Source: Periplaneta americana
Lineage: Eukaryota; Arthropoda; Insecta; Blattodea; Blattidae
Assembly (NCBI RefSeq): GCF_040183065.1
Contig: NC_091122.1
Coordinates: 82,097,955 to 82,161,954, forward strand
DNA: 64,000 nucleotides
Reading direction: 5' to 3'
Part shown: piece by piece, positions 46,171 through 57,228 of the stretch
How positions within the stretch are numbered: the stretch's first letter is position 1
Layout of the letters: the number at the start of each line of letters is the position of its first letter
Notes under the pieces: generated by a model
Databases searched by the model: none
The model's input: the letters and a program-made list of their open reading frames with translations, nothing else
What the model was told of the DNA's origin: nothing
Program-made: the position numbers and the translations under genes

Positions 46171-46309
46171 ATTCAACCGTTATGGGCATAGCCTGTGGTA
46201 AGTATAATGATCCCTCCAGGCGTTCTAGCTGGCGTACAGAACAAGATTTCGCTGTTTACTTTACCTTCCCCAATTCTTCAAAATAATAGGCCTAATATGA
46301 GGGGTTCAC

Positions 46310-46666
46310 AAGCAGAGTGGACCAAGTCCATCTGGAATACAGTAGTTCTGAGATATTGAGTCTTAAAGTTCCTGGCTCACGCTTAGCAACCTTTACCTTC
46401 CACAGGAAATGCTGCCCTCTGTGGAGTAACAAATGAGTTATGGACTTTGTTTGTTATGGCGATGAATAAATCTAAGTTTTCTTCATCCGAGATTGTATTA
46501 ATCCACATACTGATCACTGGTTGTGAGCTCCTCATATGTGGGCACCGACCCTATACACTGGCCGAAACTTAATAAAAAAATTTTCTCCTCCACGAGTAGC
46601 TGAATCAGCGCTCATTCTGTATCACTAGTCCAAGGTATGACGCCTTAGACCATACGACTAGGCGCG

Positions 46667-46667
<1 letters not shown>
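46310..46667 (-). mobile_element. SINE H, tRNA-derived (tentative)
   Basis: On the minus strand 46580-46668 reads GCGCCTAGTCGTATGGTCTA, AGGCGTCATACCTTGGACTA and later GAGCGCTGATTCAGCTACTC, like a Ser/Leu-type pseudo-tRNA with a long variable region; the B box is degraded. The rest (46310-46580) has GTGCCCACATATGAGGAGC and CCAGTGATCAGTATGTGG. One copy only. Confidence 0.5.
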
Positions 46668-46710
<43 letters not shown>

Positions 46711-46711
46711 T
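46668..46711. repeat. (AAT)n microsatellite
   Basis: About 14 AAT units at the head side of SINE H. Confidence 0.95.
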
Positions 46712-46768
46712 CATCTTAAGCACAAGTTTGATCGATCTTATACCATAAATTGTGTCCAATTTTCAACT

Positions 46769-46775
46769 TTTGTTG

Positions 46776-46869
<94 letters not shown>

Positions 46870-46874
46870 TATTA
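46769..46874. repeat. (TTG)n-(TTA)n microsatellite
   Basis: Three TTG then about 32 TTA units with two interruptions. Confidence 0.95.
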
Positions 46875-47039
46875 GTCTATTAGACTATACTGTTTTATTA
46901 TAAAATTTGAGGGCGCAGAATGTGGTTTCTAAGAGTAGTAATAAGCCACAAACTATTAGACAAAATACATATAGACATACTGTAAATAAAGCGAAAGGAA
47001 AATATGAGAGAAAATTAAACATTGACTGCTAAGTAGTAA

Positions 47040-47666
47040 CTAGGGTTTCCAGCTCTTCCGCATTTCCCGGGTTCTCCCGTATTTGTCCTAATTTTTAACA
47101 TATTTGTCCATATTTCCTTCTCTTCGAGCATTTTTCTCCCTTATTTTTGCGTAATATAAAAACTGTAATTCTAAACATTTAATTTTTCCGTGAATGATAA
47201 TGATTTATATGTTGAATTTTGTTGTTCAAGAGATGTATTAAAATGTGCAGTCTTTATAGAACGCAATGCTTACCGGAAATGTGTTTCAGTGTTCATCCGA
47301 TTACAATCAAACAATATTAATATTATGTATTTAAAAAAAAACCGGCTAGTTTTATTCTAAGCATAGCTACCAAATAATAATGTCACACAAGGGGATGTTT
47401 CATCTCATGAATAATAAGTAATTGAACAGATGTTCGAAATAGGACCACAGCACGTCTAATCAAACCAGAGTTGCAAACTGCAGTCGACTTCAACTATTAC
47501 GCGAGACAAAATCCATCTCAAAATACTCTTAATTTAAGCCTAGGTGCCGAAGTTAGAATAAAGTTGTTTAAGTAACTGAACCAAATAATTTGTCTATTTT
47601 CTATATAAAATTTTGTCGATTCCTTAGTCTCCCTTATTTTCTTAAAAAAATAGTTGGCAACCCTAG
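47040..47666. mobile_element. Possible MITE, about 627 bp
   Basis: The left end CTAGGGTTTCCAGCT and the right end, reversed, CTAGGGTTGCCAACT share 13 of 15 bases. The flanks TAGTAA and TAGTGA may be a diverged target duplication. The interior has repeated TCTCCCTTATTTT and TCTCCCGTATTTG words near both ends. Non-coding. Confidence 0.6.
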
Positions 47667-47669
47667 TAG

Positions 47670-48588
47670 TGACATAATATTATGTTATTACAGAAACAGT
47701 TGGAAAGTACACATGCCACGAATACAGAATTCTCGAGTGGACCCTATTATAAATAATAATCTAAAAATAGCAATCTAGAAAAGAAGGAAAAAAAAAACAA
47801 AACAAAATGCCCTGAAGAAAGTTATAGTAACTAATTTTGCATAGAATCGATGCAGACCATTTCGTATAAGTCACGATGTTTATTGTGATAAATGATTATA
47901 ATATAGTCCATGTCTTAGAATTGTATGTTTTATGTACTAGATATAGAGAGTAGATTGACGCAATGAAATGAGTTTCGCCCTATTTCATTTCCTGTATTAC
48001 TTTCCATTCACAAATGACAGGTTCTTTGCAATAAGTGCAAGCATATACTCATTTTACTATTGCTTCGGTATTATCAGAGTGTTACAGTTCAAATTATAAT
48101 AAATGACCTATAAATTACATACGCTTCTTGTAACTGCGTTGTACATTACATATTATAAAATTAAATCAAAATGAAGTCTATTTGTTTTAAATATTTGTAT
48201 TAATAAAATAATATTGACGTCTTAATGATAAAAACTAAATCATCATAGTAAATTTCGAGATTTCGTTAAAATTTGAACTAGAGACGATATGATGAAATGT
48301 TTTCTCCACGCCCCTCTTTGTCATTGGTTGCAGAAACTCCCAGTAGTTCACTTGGTCTGCCACTAGATTGCTCCAAGATACGGTCTGTGCACCTTCTGGA
48401 ATCGATGTGGAAGGGTGTAACGTCGTTTTGCGCCGGTCTGTAAGATTCAAGATATGTAGGTTCATGTTTTGTAGAGGAGACCTGTTCATTTACGGTCGGA
48501 GTATGTCTACCTCCTAGTTCCATCGTTGGTCGCAACGAGCGCTAGTCATCATTCACTGGTTTTGTAACTCGTTCAATTAGCCTATATT

Positions 48589-48590
<2 letters not shown>
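47670..48590. other. No recognised gene
   Basis: Two overlapping minus frames at 48235-48535 are about 85 codons each and have no motif. No family recognised. Confidence 0.45.
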
Positions 48591-48592
<2 letters not shown>

Positions 48593-48673
<81 letters not shown>

Positions 48674-48731
48674 TACATACATACATACATACATACATAC
48701 ATACATACATACATACATACATACATACATA
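48593..48731. repeat. (AC)38-(ATAC)16 compound microsatellite
   Basis: Perfect AC units change to perfect CATA units at 48669. On the minus strand it lies directly after the 3' end of LINE B, so it is probably the expanded tail of that copy. Confidence 0.95.
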
Positions 48732-48952
48732 AAGTGTTCTGCCTATGGGCAGATCTTTCACTGCAAACTCAGTATTCTTCAATCTTTCCTATTTTCTGCT
48801 TTTCTCTTAGTATTCGCATATGATCCACATATCTTAATGTCGTCTGATTTCTCCTGCCCCAAACTCTTCTCCCGTTCACTATTCCTTTCAGTGCATCCTT
48901 CTCAGCCAGTGACCCAACCAATTCCTTTTTCTCTTTCTGATCAGTTTCAGAT
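48732..48952 (-). pseudogene. LINE B, 3' end fragment
   Basis: AGTGTTCTGCCTATGGGCAG, TTTCACTGCAAACTCAGTAT, ATATGATCCACATATCTTAA and CAGCCAGTGACCCAACCAAT run parallel to 59560-59770. It is 5'-truncated near 48952. Confidence 0.85.
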
Positions 48953-48954
48953 TA

Positions 48955-49360
48955 TGTCTATATGAACATAAAATAAGAAAGAACAAGACACCAACCGCGG
49001 GCCTTACGGAACTTAATAAAATCTTGAAGTCGAGATGCAAAGTATAACAAAGCGTTAACCCGATAACAATGGAATTTAGGTTAGGGCGGATATTGGAACA
49101 AATTAAGAGGTCTCTATAGCTGTAAGTCTAGAACAAAATTCGCATTCCTATATAAAATTTGTTGTACTGATTATAGCATTTCACAAGATATGGTTAAAAA
49201 TTACAAAGTGAGAACCAAGGTGACTATAAAATTGAAATGGTTCTTTCATTATTTTTTAACATGTTACACATATCTCTCTTAGTTTAAGATACGACCAGTT
49301 TCATGCAGTAAGTATACGTCATGCTGAGTATGTATACTTACGGCTGTCACGCGTTGTGTG

Positions 49361-49362
<2 letters not shown>
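48955..49362. other. No recognised gene
   Basis: AT-rich, nothing recognised. Confidence 0.5.
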
Positions 49363-49395
<33 letters not shown>

Positions 49396-49420
49396 GTTGT
49401 TATTATTATTATTATTATTA

Positions 49421-49481
<61 letters not shown>
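49363..49481. repeat. (ATT)n microsatellite
   Basis: About 39 ATT units with GTT and AGT interruptions. The poly-Asn minus frame over it is compositional. Confidence 0.95.
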
Positions 49482-49581
49482 ATATGCTCACTGAATGAAT
49501 CACAGATGAAAGAAGTTATCTCAATCAGTAGTTAGGATTTAGCACAACGTGATTTTTCGGGGGATAAAGTTATTTTATAAG

Positions 49582-49820
49582 TGAAGGGTTCAGAGCCATA
49601 GTGGGCCAAGCGCCATTTATTAAAAACGAAGAAAGCAAGGAGTAAAGTTAAGTGAATATCATAATTTAATGAAGATTGACATATCATTTAGTTTTAATGT
49701 GTATACTTTGTATTACTTGCTATATCTTTCTATTGAATTATGGTAATAACTTAATTTTAACCCTTGTTTTCTACGGTTTTAGCAAATGGCACTTGGCCCA
49801 CTATGATTCTGAACCCTTCA
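49582..49820. mobile_element. 239-bp MITE
   Basis: The left end TGAAGGGTTCAGAGCCATAG and the right end, reversed, TGAAGGGTTCAGAATCATAG continue into GTGGGCCAAGYGCCATTT, giving about 37-bp inverted repeats with 3 mismatches. The interior is AT-rich. No clear target duplication. Confidence 0.85.
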
Positions 49821-49824
49821 ATTA

Positions 49825-50140
49825 TTGGCATTGTTCTAATCAATGACATTACCACACATTTTGATTGATATTTTAGGATCTTATCTATTATTATGACCTT
49901 AGCCAGAGTTTTATCTACATAACATCAGTATAATATCTGAGAGGTTACTACTACTGTTTACTCGGATTCTGTGACTAGATCGCAACATGTTACATGCATT
50001 AAACATTGTTTCTGGATTGTATTTATAGTACGGATGTGGACTGATAATTTGATTATGCCATTTGGTTATGCAGAGATAAAATAATATTGTTAACGTGTGT
50101 CGGCTATCCAATTATGATAATTTAAAATGTTATTATTGGG
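49825..50140. other. No recognised gene
   Basis: AT-rich, nothing recognised. Confidence 0.5.
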
Positions 50141-50142
50141 TC

Positions 50143-50159
50143 CATCATCATCATCATTA

Positions 50160-50228
<69 letters not shown>
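50143..50228. repeat. (ATC)n-(ATT)n microsatellite
   Basis: About 28 trinucleotide units. Confidence 0.95.
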
Positions 50229-50229
50229 G

Positions 50230-50940
50230 CCTATTAAACTTTATAAATTATACAAATTTCTAACTGTTTAGTTCAAAAACTTATTTTCAGTTATTAATAG
50301 GCCTATGGAAGATTCTGAAATCACTTTCTCAACTTTCATTTTATCGTCTTCAAATAGTTAGGCCTATTTTCTCCACTGGGACTCTGAAAATATGACAGAT
50401 ATTGGTAATTTTACTTCAGTTTTGGCCATTATTTCATACTCTTGATATCGATACGAACCGTGGGTACTTTGTCACTTGACTCAAACCTAGGCCTACTCTA
50501 AGAACTCTAGGCCGAAATGTAGGTCACTTTTTTCGTGATGAGCCGTGAGAAGTGAATCAGCGTTACAAAAAAATGGCAGTGATGATAATTTTACTAATGG
50601 AGGATTAATAAAGAGAACAGACGTACTGATCGTAAAATCTACTGACGTTCCTGTAATTCAAATATCCGAGCGCTTATGGTCCCACAGAAGTAATAATATC
50701 CTTTTGTTTTTTTTTGTTCATTCTGATGTGATTTGGCTTTTTGTCCTTCCAAATACTTATTATAAAATATTTAGTTCAATATATTGAATATTACTTTCGA
50801 CCAATTTAATCGTAGTTCCATTTTCGTACATACGAAAGGCAGAAATGACTAATGATAGGCCTATAGGACTAGGCCAATGTCATCGAAGCAGCTAAGGTGC
50901 TTCAGTAATACTCGTATAATTTTACAGCAGAAAAAAACCA
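50230..50940. other. No recognised gene; cluster of AGGCCT words
   Basis: AT-rich. Four AGGCCT palindromes fall in 50299-50860. The 80-codon frame at 50545-50787 has no motif. Confidence 0.5.
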
Positions 50941-50944
50941 TCCC

Positions 50945-51182
50945 ATTACAGGTCCCAAAAGGCCCTTAGGATGGCGGGATGTTAAGATCCTCACCTGACG
51001 AGTCATTCGACTCTGAATAGCAGTAGAGATGTCAGTCCTACGTGCTGGCTACCTTCACTCCCAAGAAAAATACATGGTAGTCTATCCATTTCTGTTAGAG
51101 GCTGAGTGAACCTGCGACCTCCGGCTTATAACTCAATGTCTTAACCATGACACTATCACGCAATTTTACATGAGGTTACAGG
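50945..51182 (-). mobile_element. SINE D, second copy
   Basis: On the minus strand a tRNA-like head (GATAGTGTCATGGTTAAGAC, B-box-like GCAGGTTCACTC) is followed by CACGTAGGACTGACATCTCT and ends with GGGACCTGTAATGGGATGG. Same order as 2783-3083. Confidence 0.7.
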
Positions 51183-51184
51183 TT

Positions 51185-52045
51185 TTGAACTGTACAGTGC
51201 AAGGTCAGAATATAAGACAAAAGTGGGCAAGGGACACACCCTCAGTTCTCATGTGAGCAAGATACATCGCTACTGGACTGTATAGTGATAGTGTAAGGTC
51301 ATAAATTAATACAGCAAAGGGCAAGATACATACACTGTTATTGTAGTATATCGCCGCTGGTCAACATAGTGCAAGGTCGTGTCTCAAGACATAGGTCTAC
51401 ATCACTGGGGGCACATATTCACTTCTTACTTGAAGAAGATAAATTATCATTGGTCAGTATAGTGCATGGCCGAACTTTGAGACAACTTACCACAAGGGAC
51501 TCTCATTCAGTTCTAATGTAAGATATTCTAGCCTATTGCTACTGTTTAGCATAAAAGATCACATCTTACGACAGAACAGTACGACAATCACTCAGTTTGT
51601 AATTCGCCACTAATGGGCATAGTGGAGGGTCGCTGGTCAAAGTATTGAAAAACCATAGCTTAAATCGACGAAGTACAAGTGACTCACATGACTGCTTATG
51701 AGATACATCGCCACTGATCATGATAACACACCGCAGCATTTTAAGAAAATACACATATACAGTAGTTCTTATGGAAAAAGAAAACTTCACCATTGGTCAG
51801 AATAATGCAAAGATATAGACCGCCATTGGTCAGAATTCCATTTCTTAAGACGAAACAGGAACAAGGTGCTGATTCTTAGTTGTCGTGACAGGGAATATAT
51901 TGTCACAGCCTAAGACGACACAACACGTACTCATTTCTTCTGTGAAAGATATTCATCGCCTCTAGTTATCACAGTGAAAGGTCATTTCTTAAGACAAAAG
52001 GGGAACAAGGGAACACAGTCAGTCCATATGGGAGGTAGATATGTC
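51185..52045. repeat. Degenerate minisatellite, unit about 90 bp, 9-10 units
   Basis: The phrase ATCGCCACTGGTCA-ATAGTGCAAGGTC-CTTAAGACA-AAGGGAACA-CTCAGTTCTCATGTGA recurs in order. Anchors near CGCCA/CGCTA/CACCA lie at about 51270, 51357, 51448, 51535, 51606, 51707, 51790, 51822, 51955 and 52045. Most steps are 75-100 bases, with one 30/133 irregularity. Units share perhaps 60-75% by eye, so the array is old. TRNA-like heads abut both ends. Confidence 0.75.
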
Positions 52046-52112
52046 GCCACTTCCCTGATCGGAATCGAATCCGAGCCCTCTGATTTATAGCTGAAAATAC
52101 TACCATTTGTAC
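52040..52112 (-). mobile_element. tRNA-like SINE head, truncated
   Basis: On the minus strand GAGGGCTCGGATTCGATTCC gives a good B box (GGATTCGATTCC) and a weak A-box region upstream (TAGTATTTTCAGC). It runs straight into the minisatellite, so that array may be the body of an expanded SINE. Confidence 0.5.
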
Positions 52113-52114
52113 TC

Positions 52115-53470
52115 AGTGGAGTGTGTGCAATAATCTTGACAGCCTTTTAAACATTGTACTCGACGTTTCTGCACGATAGTGTTTTTGTGTTGCATTTACA
52201 GCTATTGTTGTTAGTCCTTGAAAGTTAGAATTCCTACACAGAAACTTGTTGCTAGGGAAACCATTCTTCAAACATAAAACTGTACTGAAATAGATCCATT
52301 ACAGTGCACTTATTGTTACTTAGTTACCATTACAGTATAGTTTTGCGAAGCTTTGGAATAGTATTGCTTTAAATTTTCAATGCAAAATATAGGCCTACTT
52401 GCAATTTTAGAAATATGATCATGCAAAAAATGTTGTACAATACACTTTTTGTGAAGTACATTAAAAATCTCTAAAATTAAAAAACTCGCTCTGCTCGTTT
52501 TTCAAACATTTCCTCGATTTTGTAAACAGCACTTCCCAACCTTGTACCGTAATATATTATTATGTAATTAGAGTAGCTGTAGCACACCTGTAAAATATTG
52601 CATATGAAAATGATGAGATTGTATTACGTACGGAAATGAATGGACATAATTCGCTGTTGCGTCGAAAGTCACCTACGAGTCATGTATATTGCTGATGATT
52701 TCATGTGTAGGAAACGTGGCATGACAGAAGGAACTTCTTGACATCCTGCACCAGCGTCCGGAAACAAGTAACTCTGAGATGTTCATTGGTTTCTTAGCTT
52801 TTGAAAGGAATTAAACCAAGCAGTCTATTCAAATTTATACTTGCCTTTAGACTGCGTGAATAATCACTGCAGATGGGCTAATTTAACAGTGTAATTACTT
52901 TTAACTATTGGTAGATTGCATTATTTTAAAAGATGTAATTGGGGAAGAGGAAAAAGGAGAATGAGAATTTGTAAAGAAAAGCCTATTATATCACTAATTA
53001 TTAAACATATTAAATTATCAACTTGAATAAATTCGCTAAATTAAATACTGAAATTGTGTGATAGGCCTACTTTACTTAAGTGATTAGTTTTATTCGGCGA
53101 GACTTTACAGCATCTTCAAACTTCTAGTGAGGTCCTGCACATCCTTTCGTTCTCTTTTTGTTTTATGTCTTGATTGAGGAGTTTGTGGGTAGAGGTGGGT
53201 TGTGTGTGCGTGTGGAAGTATCGAAGTAGTTGTATCGAAAAGAGTTGCGTTCGGAAATTCAGTTGAATATTGAGGTTGTATTGTGCTTGTGCTTTGTGTG
53301 TATATATATTTCGTACTGTTCTATTATGTTTAGTTTCAAGTATGTTTTTATTCTGTAGTTGTAGTTAGAGTGGTGCTATGTTCTGCATAGGTGGATGTGT
53401 TGTGAGATTTGATTATGACTTCGATGTGTTCGTTGTATCGCGCTAGAAAAAACTCCCAATTTATCCGATA
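52115..53470. other. No recognised gene; G/T-rich end
   Basis: AT-rich, then from about 53150 a G- and T-rich stretch with many TGTG words. Similar G/T-rich DNA resumes after the transposon at 54375, so one G/T-rich repeat was probably split by the insertion. Confidence 0.45.
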
Positions 53471-53472
53471 TA

Positions 53473-54372
53473 CAGAGTGTTAAAAAAAAGTATTCAATAT
53501 TTTAGGAGGTGATAGTGTGCATCAAAATAAGAAAATAATGTCTAATAAAAAAGGGTCCCACAACACATACTTTCTGAGATTTGAACACTTGTTCATAGGA
53601 GGTGCTCAATGTGACGTCCATTCATGGCAATGCATTTATCTGCCCTACAATACAGCAGACTACCAGAAAATCATACTGTAGTTGACACTTTTGGAATGGA
53701 ATAATGTTACGTCGCAAGGAATACTGAAAATAAAAGTCTGGTTGCGGATATGAGCGAGGTTCAGCAGAGATGATGTTGTGAATTTTCGTAATCAACATAT
53801 GTGGGCTGATGAAAATTCCCATGCAGTTGAAGAAACGAGGCATCAGCACCGATTCTCACTCAACGTATGGACAGGCGCTCTTGGTGAAAAAGTAATAGGG
53901 CCATACGTGCTACCACAGAGACTTTCAGGACTTTCTTATTAACGTATTGCCTGCCTTGCTGGAGAATGTGCCATGCCAGCACGACTACAGATGTGGTTCA
54001 TGCACGATGGCGCACCGGCACATTTTCTCCGCAATATGCGTGAACACCTGACGTTGACATTTCAGGACCACTGCATTGGTCGGGGAAGCCCCACACCGTG
54101 GCCTGCTCGTTTCCCAAACCTAAATCCCATAGACGTTTGGTTATGGGGACACATGAAAGAACCAGGTCAATTTCAAAGAGTGCGTCATTCCTTACGCCAA
54201 AGGGCAGAGGAATGCATTGCCATGAGTGGACGTCACATTGAGCACCTCCTATGAAGAAGTGTTCAGATCTCAGAAAGTATGTGTTGTAGTACGCATGTTT
54301 ATTAGACATTATTTTCTTGTTTTGATGCATACTAGCACCTTCTTAAATATTGGATACATTTTTAACACCCTG
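53473..54372. mobile_element. 900-bp snap-back Tc/mariner-type element, TA-flanked
   Basis: TA flanks CAGAGTGTTAAAAA on the left (53471-53472) and CAGGGTGTTAAAAA, reversed, on the right (54373-54374). The inverted repeats extend about 175 bp, far enough inward that the right arm includes the last codons of the transposase. The left arm is thus an inverted copy of the 3' end, and the original 5' end is missing. The outer flanks are G/T-rich on both sides. Confidence 0.85.
53768..54254 (+). pseudogene. Transposase C-terminal half (DDE_3-type, Tc/mariner superfamily)
   Basis: The frame begins DVVNFRNQHMWADENSHAVE, then RFSLNVWTGALGEKVIGPY, reaches an in-frame TAA at 53940-53942, and continues to the end: MWFMHDGAPAHFLRNMREHL, PTPWPARFPNLNPIDVWLWG and AMSGRHIEHLL. 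HDGAPAH (second catalytic Asp) and FPNLNPIDVWLWGH (third acidic position is Asp) place it in an insect DDE_3 family with a D-D-D triad. The N-terminal DNA-binding domain is absent. Confidence 0.85.
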
Positions 54373-54374
54373 TA

Positions 54375-55207
54375 GAAGTCATTACAACTACTGCATATTG
54401 ATTTATAAAAACCAGTTAGGCTATATTTGTTAGTTTTTCTTGTTTGTATGTAGAGATGTTTTTGTAGTGTGTTCCATGTTCTGTATGCAATATTGTACTT
54501 TAATTTCCTGAAGGAAGATGCAATCCTGTATGTGTTTTTATTTTCGTATGTTAGTACGCTGTGTTTGTTATGATCTTGTGATTATGTTTTGCTTCTTTGT
54601 TTCTTGTAATTATGTTTTGACTTTTTATGATGTCTATTATGTTAGGGTTGTTGCATTTCCTTGTTCTATGTATTTGGCAGTATGTACAGTTTCCCTGAAA
54701 AGGAATGAGACAATTTAATATTCCTAAGTCTCAGATGTAAAACACTGCGCATGATCAGAGACCAGAGCACTGATACACAAGATAACGAATATTGAGTTAC
54801 TTAGATTCAAGCTATTTGGTTTGTTACTAGCATCGTTCCGGAATTCACTTCAAAAACTGCAAAAAATATGATAATATTACGTAAATAAAAGATAAATATA
54901 TAAATAAATCGTGTAGTTAAATCGACAATGGACCTTCATGACTAGATCGACACTCCGCACAGAAAGTAAAGCTTTCGAGTCGTTGCAATTGCTCAGACGC
55001 TAAGATCTCTGCGTGTTGTGTAGAAGAGAGCGAGTTCGATTCTTAGTCTATATAAACTTTTTTTTTTTCTAAATAACGTTGAAATAGAATTTTACAAAGT
55101 CCTCAGATTAAGTGTTATGATCACAGAAATTACAAAATTACAAGTTATAATATTATAAACGTTAATCTAATGAATGCATTTATACATACACACACATACA
55201 ATGTAAA

Positions 55208-55277
<70 letters not shown>

Positions 55278-55400
55278 TAACAATTAAAATGAAATTAAAA
55301 AAATATTCCTAAGCCACACAGACAAACGTTTACAAAGGTTTAGAGTCCTTAGGCTATGTCATTTGTTGAGTAATTATTACAATATTTTACTAGTAGCTTT
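54375..55400. other. No gene; G/T-rich start, weak tRNA-like at 54955-55062
   Basis: G/T-rich to about 54700, then AT-rich. CTCAGACGCTAAGAT and GAGTTCGATTCTTAG form a poor tRNA-like pair of boxes near 54980-55045; I give it low weight. An (AT)n tract at 55211-55271 is annotated separately. Confidence 0.4.
55211..55271. repeat. (AT)n microsatellite
   Basis: About 30 AT units. Confidence 0.95.
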
Positions 55401-55402
55401 CC

Positions 55403-55678
55403 CATATGAAGGGTACACGGGAATAACGATCAAGGTCCATTTTAGAAAGTTGCGAGAAAAACGAATTTTAAAGTTTAAGCACTTAATACTTTGTTATGTG
55501 TGTATTTAATAGAAATTGACGTAGTGGAATGTCAAGAACGATGATTTCTTATTACTAGCTAGACCACAAGATAGTACTTCCTTTCCACTAGGCCTATAAG
55601 ATAGCATTATTAACTCAATTTCGATTTTTGATGGACCTTGATCGTTTTTCCCGTGTACCCTTCATATGTGTAAAAAAT
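55403..55678. mobile_element. MITE of about 264-276 bp
   Basis: AAGGGTACACGGGAATAACG at the left pairs with CGTTTTTCCCGTGTACCCTT at the right, continuing with ATCAAGGTCCAT and ATGGACCTTGAT, for inverted repeats of about 32 bp. CATATG lies at both outer edges. Since CATATG is its own complement it may be part of the ends or a 6-bp target duplication. Non-coding interior. Confidence 0.85.
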
Positions 55679-55679
55679 C

Positions 55680-57225
55680 ACTCGCACGAAACAATTTTTG
55701 TTAAAACTGTGGCTTTGGATTATTTCATTCTCACCCCTTTAGTTGATTTTAACTATTTTATCTACGTGTTTGCAATAGTGTTTAATTTAATGTGCATTCA
55801 ATTCCATTCATGTTATGATTGAATGAATAAGCACTGTTGCAGTTATTGATTAATTACATATATTAATACTAACTATTAAATGCATGTGTTAAGTAACTAA
55901 TTGCAGTATATTTTGCAAAATCTTGAATGTTTAAGTTGTCAATAATATTTCTGTACTATATACTATAAGACGTTAAAAGAATCTGCAATAGAGTTGGGAT
56001 CCTCTACTTTAAAATCACCAATTTTAATGAAAAACTATTTTCTTTCTTAGGATATCTACAAGTTTAACTTTAATAATATTCCGGATAGCTTTAATTGCAT
56101 TATCTGGATTTTGTGCTTTTCTATTCAAATGTGTTTTATTTCCCTCTTTCTTAAATTCTGATATATTACACTGTACTTCTTGTAGTATTTAAGAATATGA
56201 GGATAGTTACATTGTAGCTCATTACATATAGATTCTTCTTTTTAATACATGAGATTTTTAAGTCCCTACATTATCTACATGTTGTTATTTTTTAATTTTT
56301 TTCACAACATTGAGTGGAGAACATCCACTGAAGTGATTCTGAAATGAAGTGAAAAATACAATACATTTACTCTTAATATCAGCAGTACCAGTAACATTTA
56401 CGTTTTTCCAAGATTCATTTTGTAGACATAAATGTAAATAATCACTAGATACAGCATTTACGACCCTTTTTTAGTTTTTAAATTAATATTTTGATATTGT
56501 TCAGTAACATTGGAAACAGGATTTGTTTATCATGTTCATACAAGCCATTGATTATGGGTGCTGTCGAATAGGAATTCAGTCTAATTCAGTGTACAAAGCT
56601 TTTATCAATGGCTGTGCTACTTCAGCTGGTATGCTGGTGAGAAAATGAGTCTACGATTAAGGTTTCCAGTTTCAAGGAGTGAATTTAATTTACTTTTACG
56701 GAAAAGTTCCGAGAGATAATCTATGTTTATGTCACTACAGATCATAAATTCCATATGAGATTTCTAAAGTCTTTTCTCTACAAATTCAATGTTGGCTATA
56801 AATATTAATAAATATTAATAAATATGAATGATTGTAGTTAGAAGTCTGATTTACATTATAAAAAGCAAGAAGTTACATTCCTCGGCAAGATTCGAACTTT
56901 TCGATGTTTGGTTTTGTCGTCCAACGCATAAGCACGGACCTATTCAATGCTTATATTAATAACCTACAATTTAGCTGTAGCAGTGTGGTGTCATAACTTT
57001 GGGTTTGTTTACTTAATGTAATTAGATTTAATTTGATTAGCTTCGCAACAATTGGACTTCCTGTTATATCCTGTTATTTAAATATTTAAGTTAGAGTTGA
57101 TTTATTGACTCTTATTGTGAAAGATGACCCTTATTTCAATAATTCTTTATCACGTTAAATAGTCATTGTCTACACTAAAGTATTATCATCATCCCTAATT
57201 TCTCATCTTAATAGCGAACCGACGT
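55680..57225. other. No recognised gene (1.5 kb)
   Basis: AT-rich. A weak tRNA-like complement (CAAGATTCGAAC) lies near 56890. No clear left end for the Tc1 element was found here. Confidence 0.5.
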
Positions 57226-57228
57226 GAC

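Larger units (their letters stand above)
43445..46177. mobile_element. P-superfamily DNA transposon with both ends and target duplication
   Basis: The element is 43452-46170 (2719 bp). Both ends carry a perfect 32-bp terminal inverted repeat starting CAGGACGAATAGAAGAAA. ATTCAAC is repeated at 43445-43451 and 46171-46177, a 7-bp target duplication (8 bp if the shared C is counted). It contains a decayed THAP-plus-transposase gene on the minus strand. P elements make 7-8 bp duplications and have CA...TG ends, which fits. The intact ends suggest that transposase from elsewhere could once have moved it; the gene inside is dead. Confidence 0.9.
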
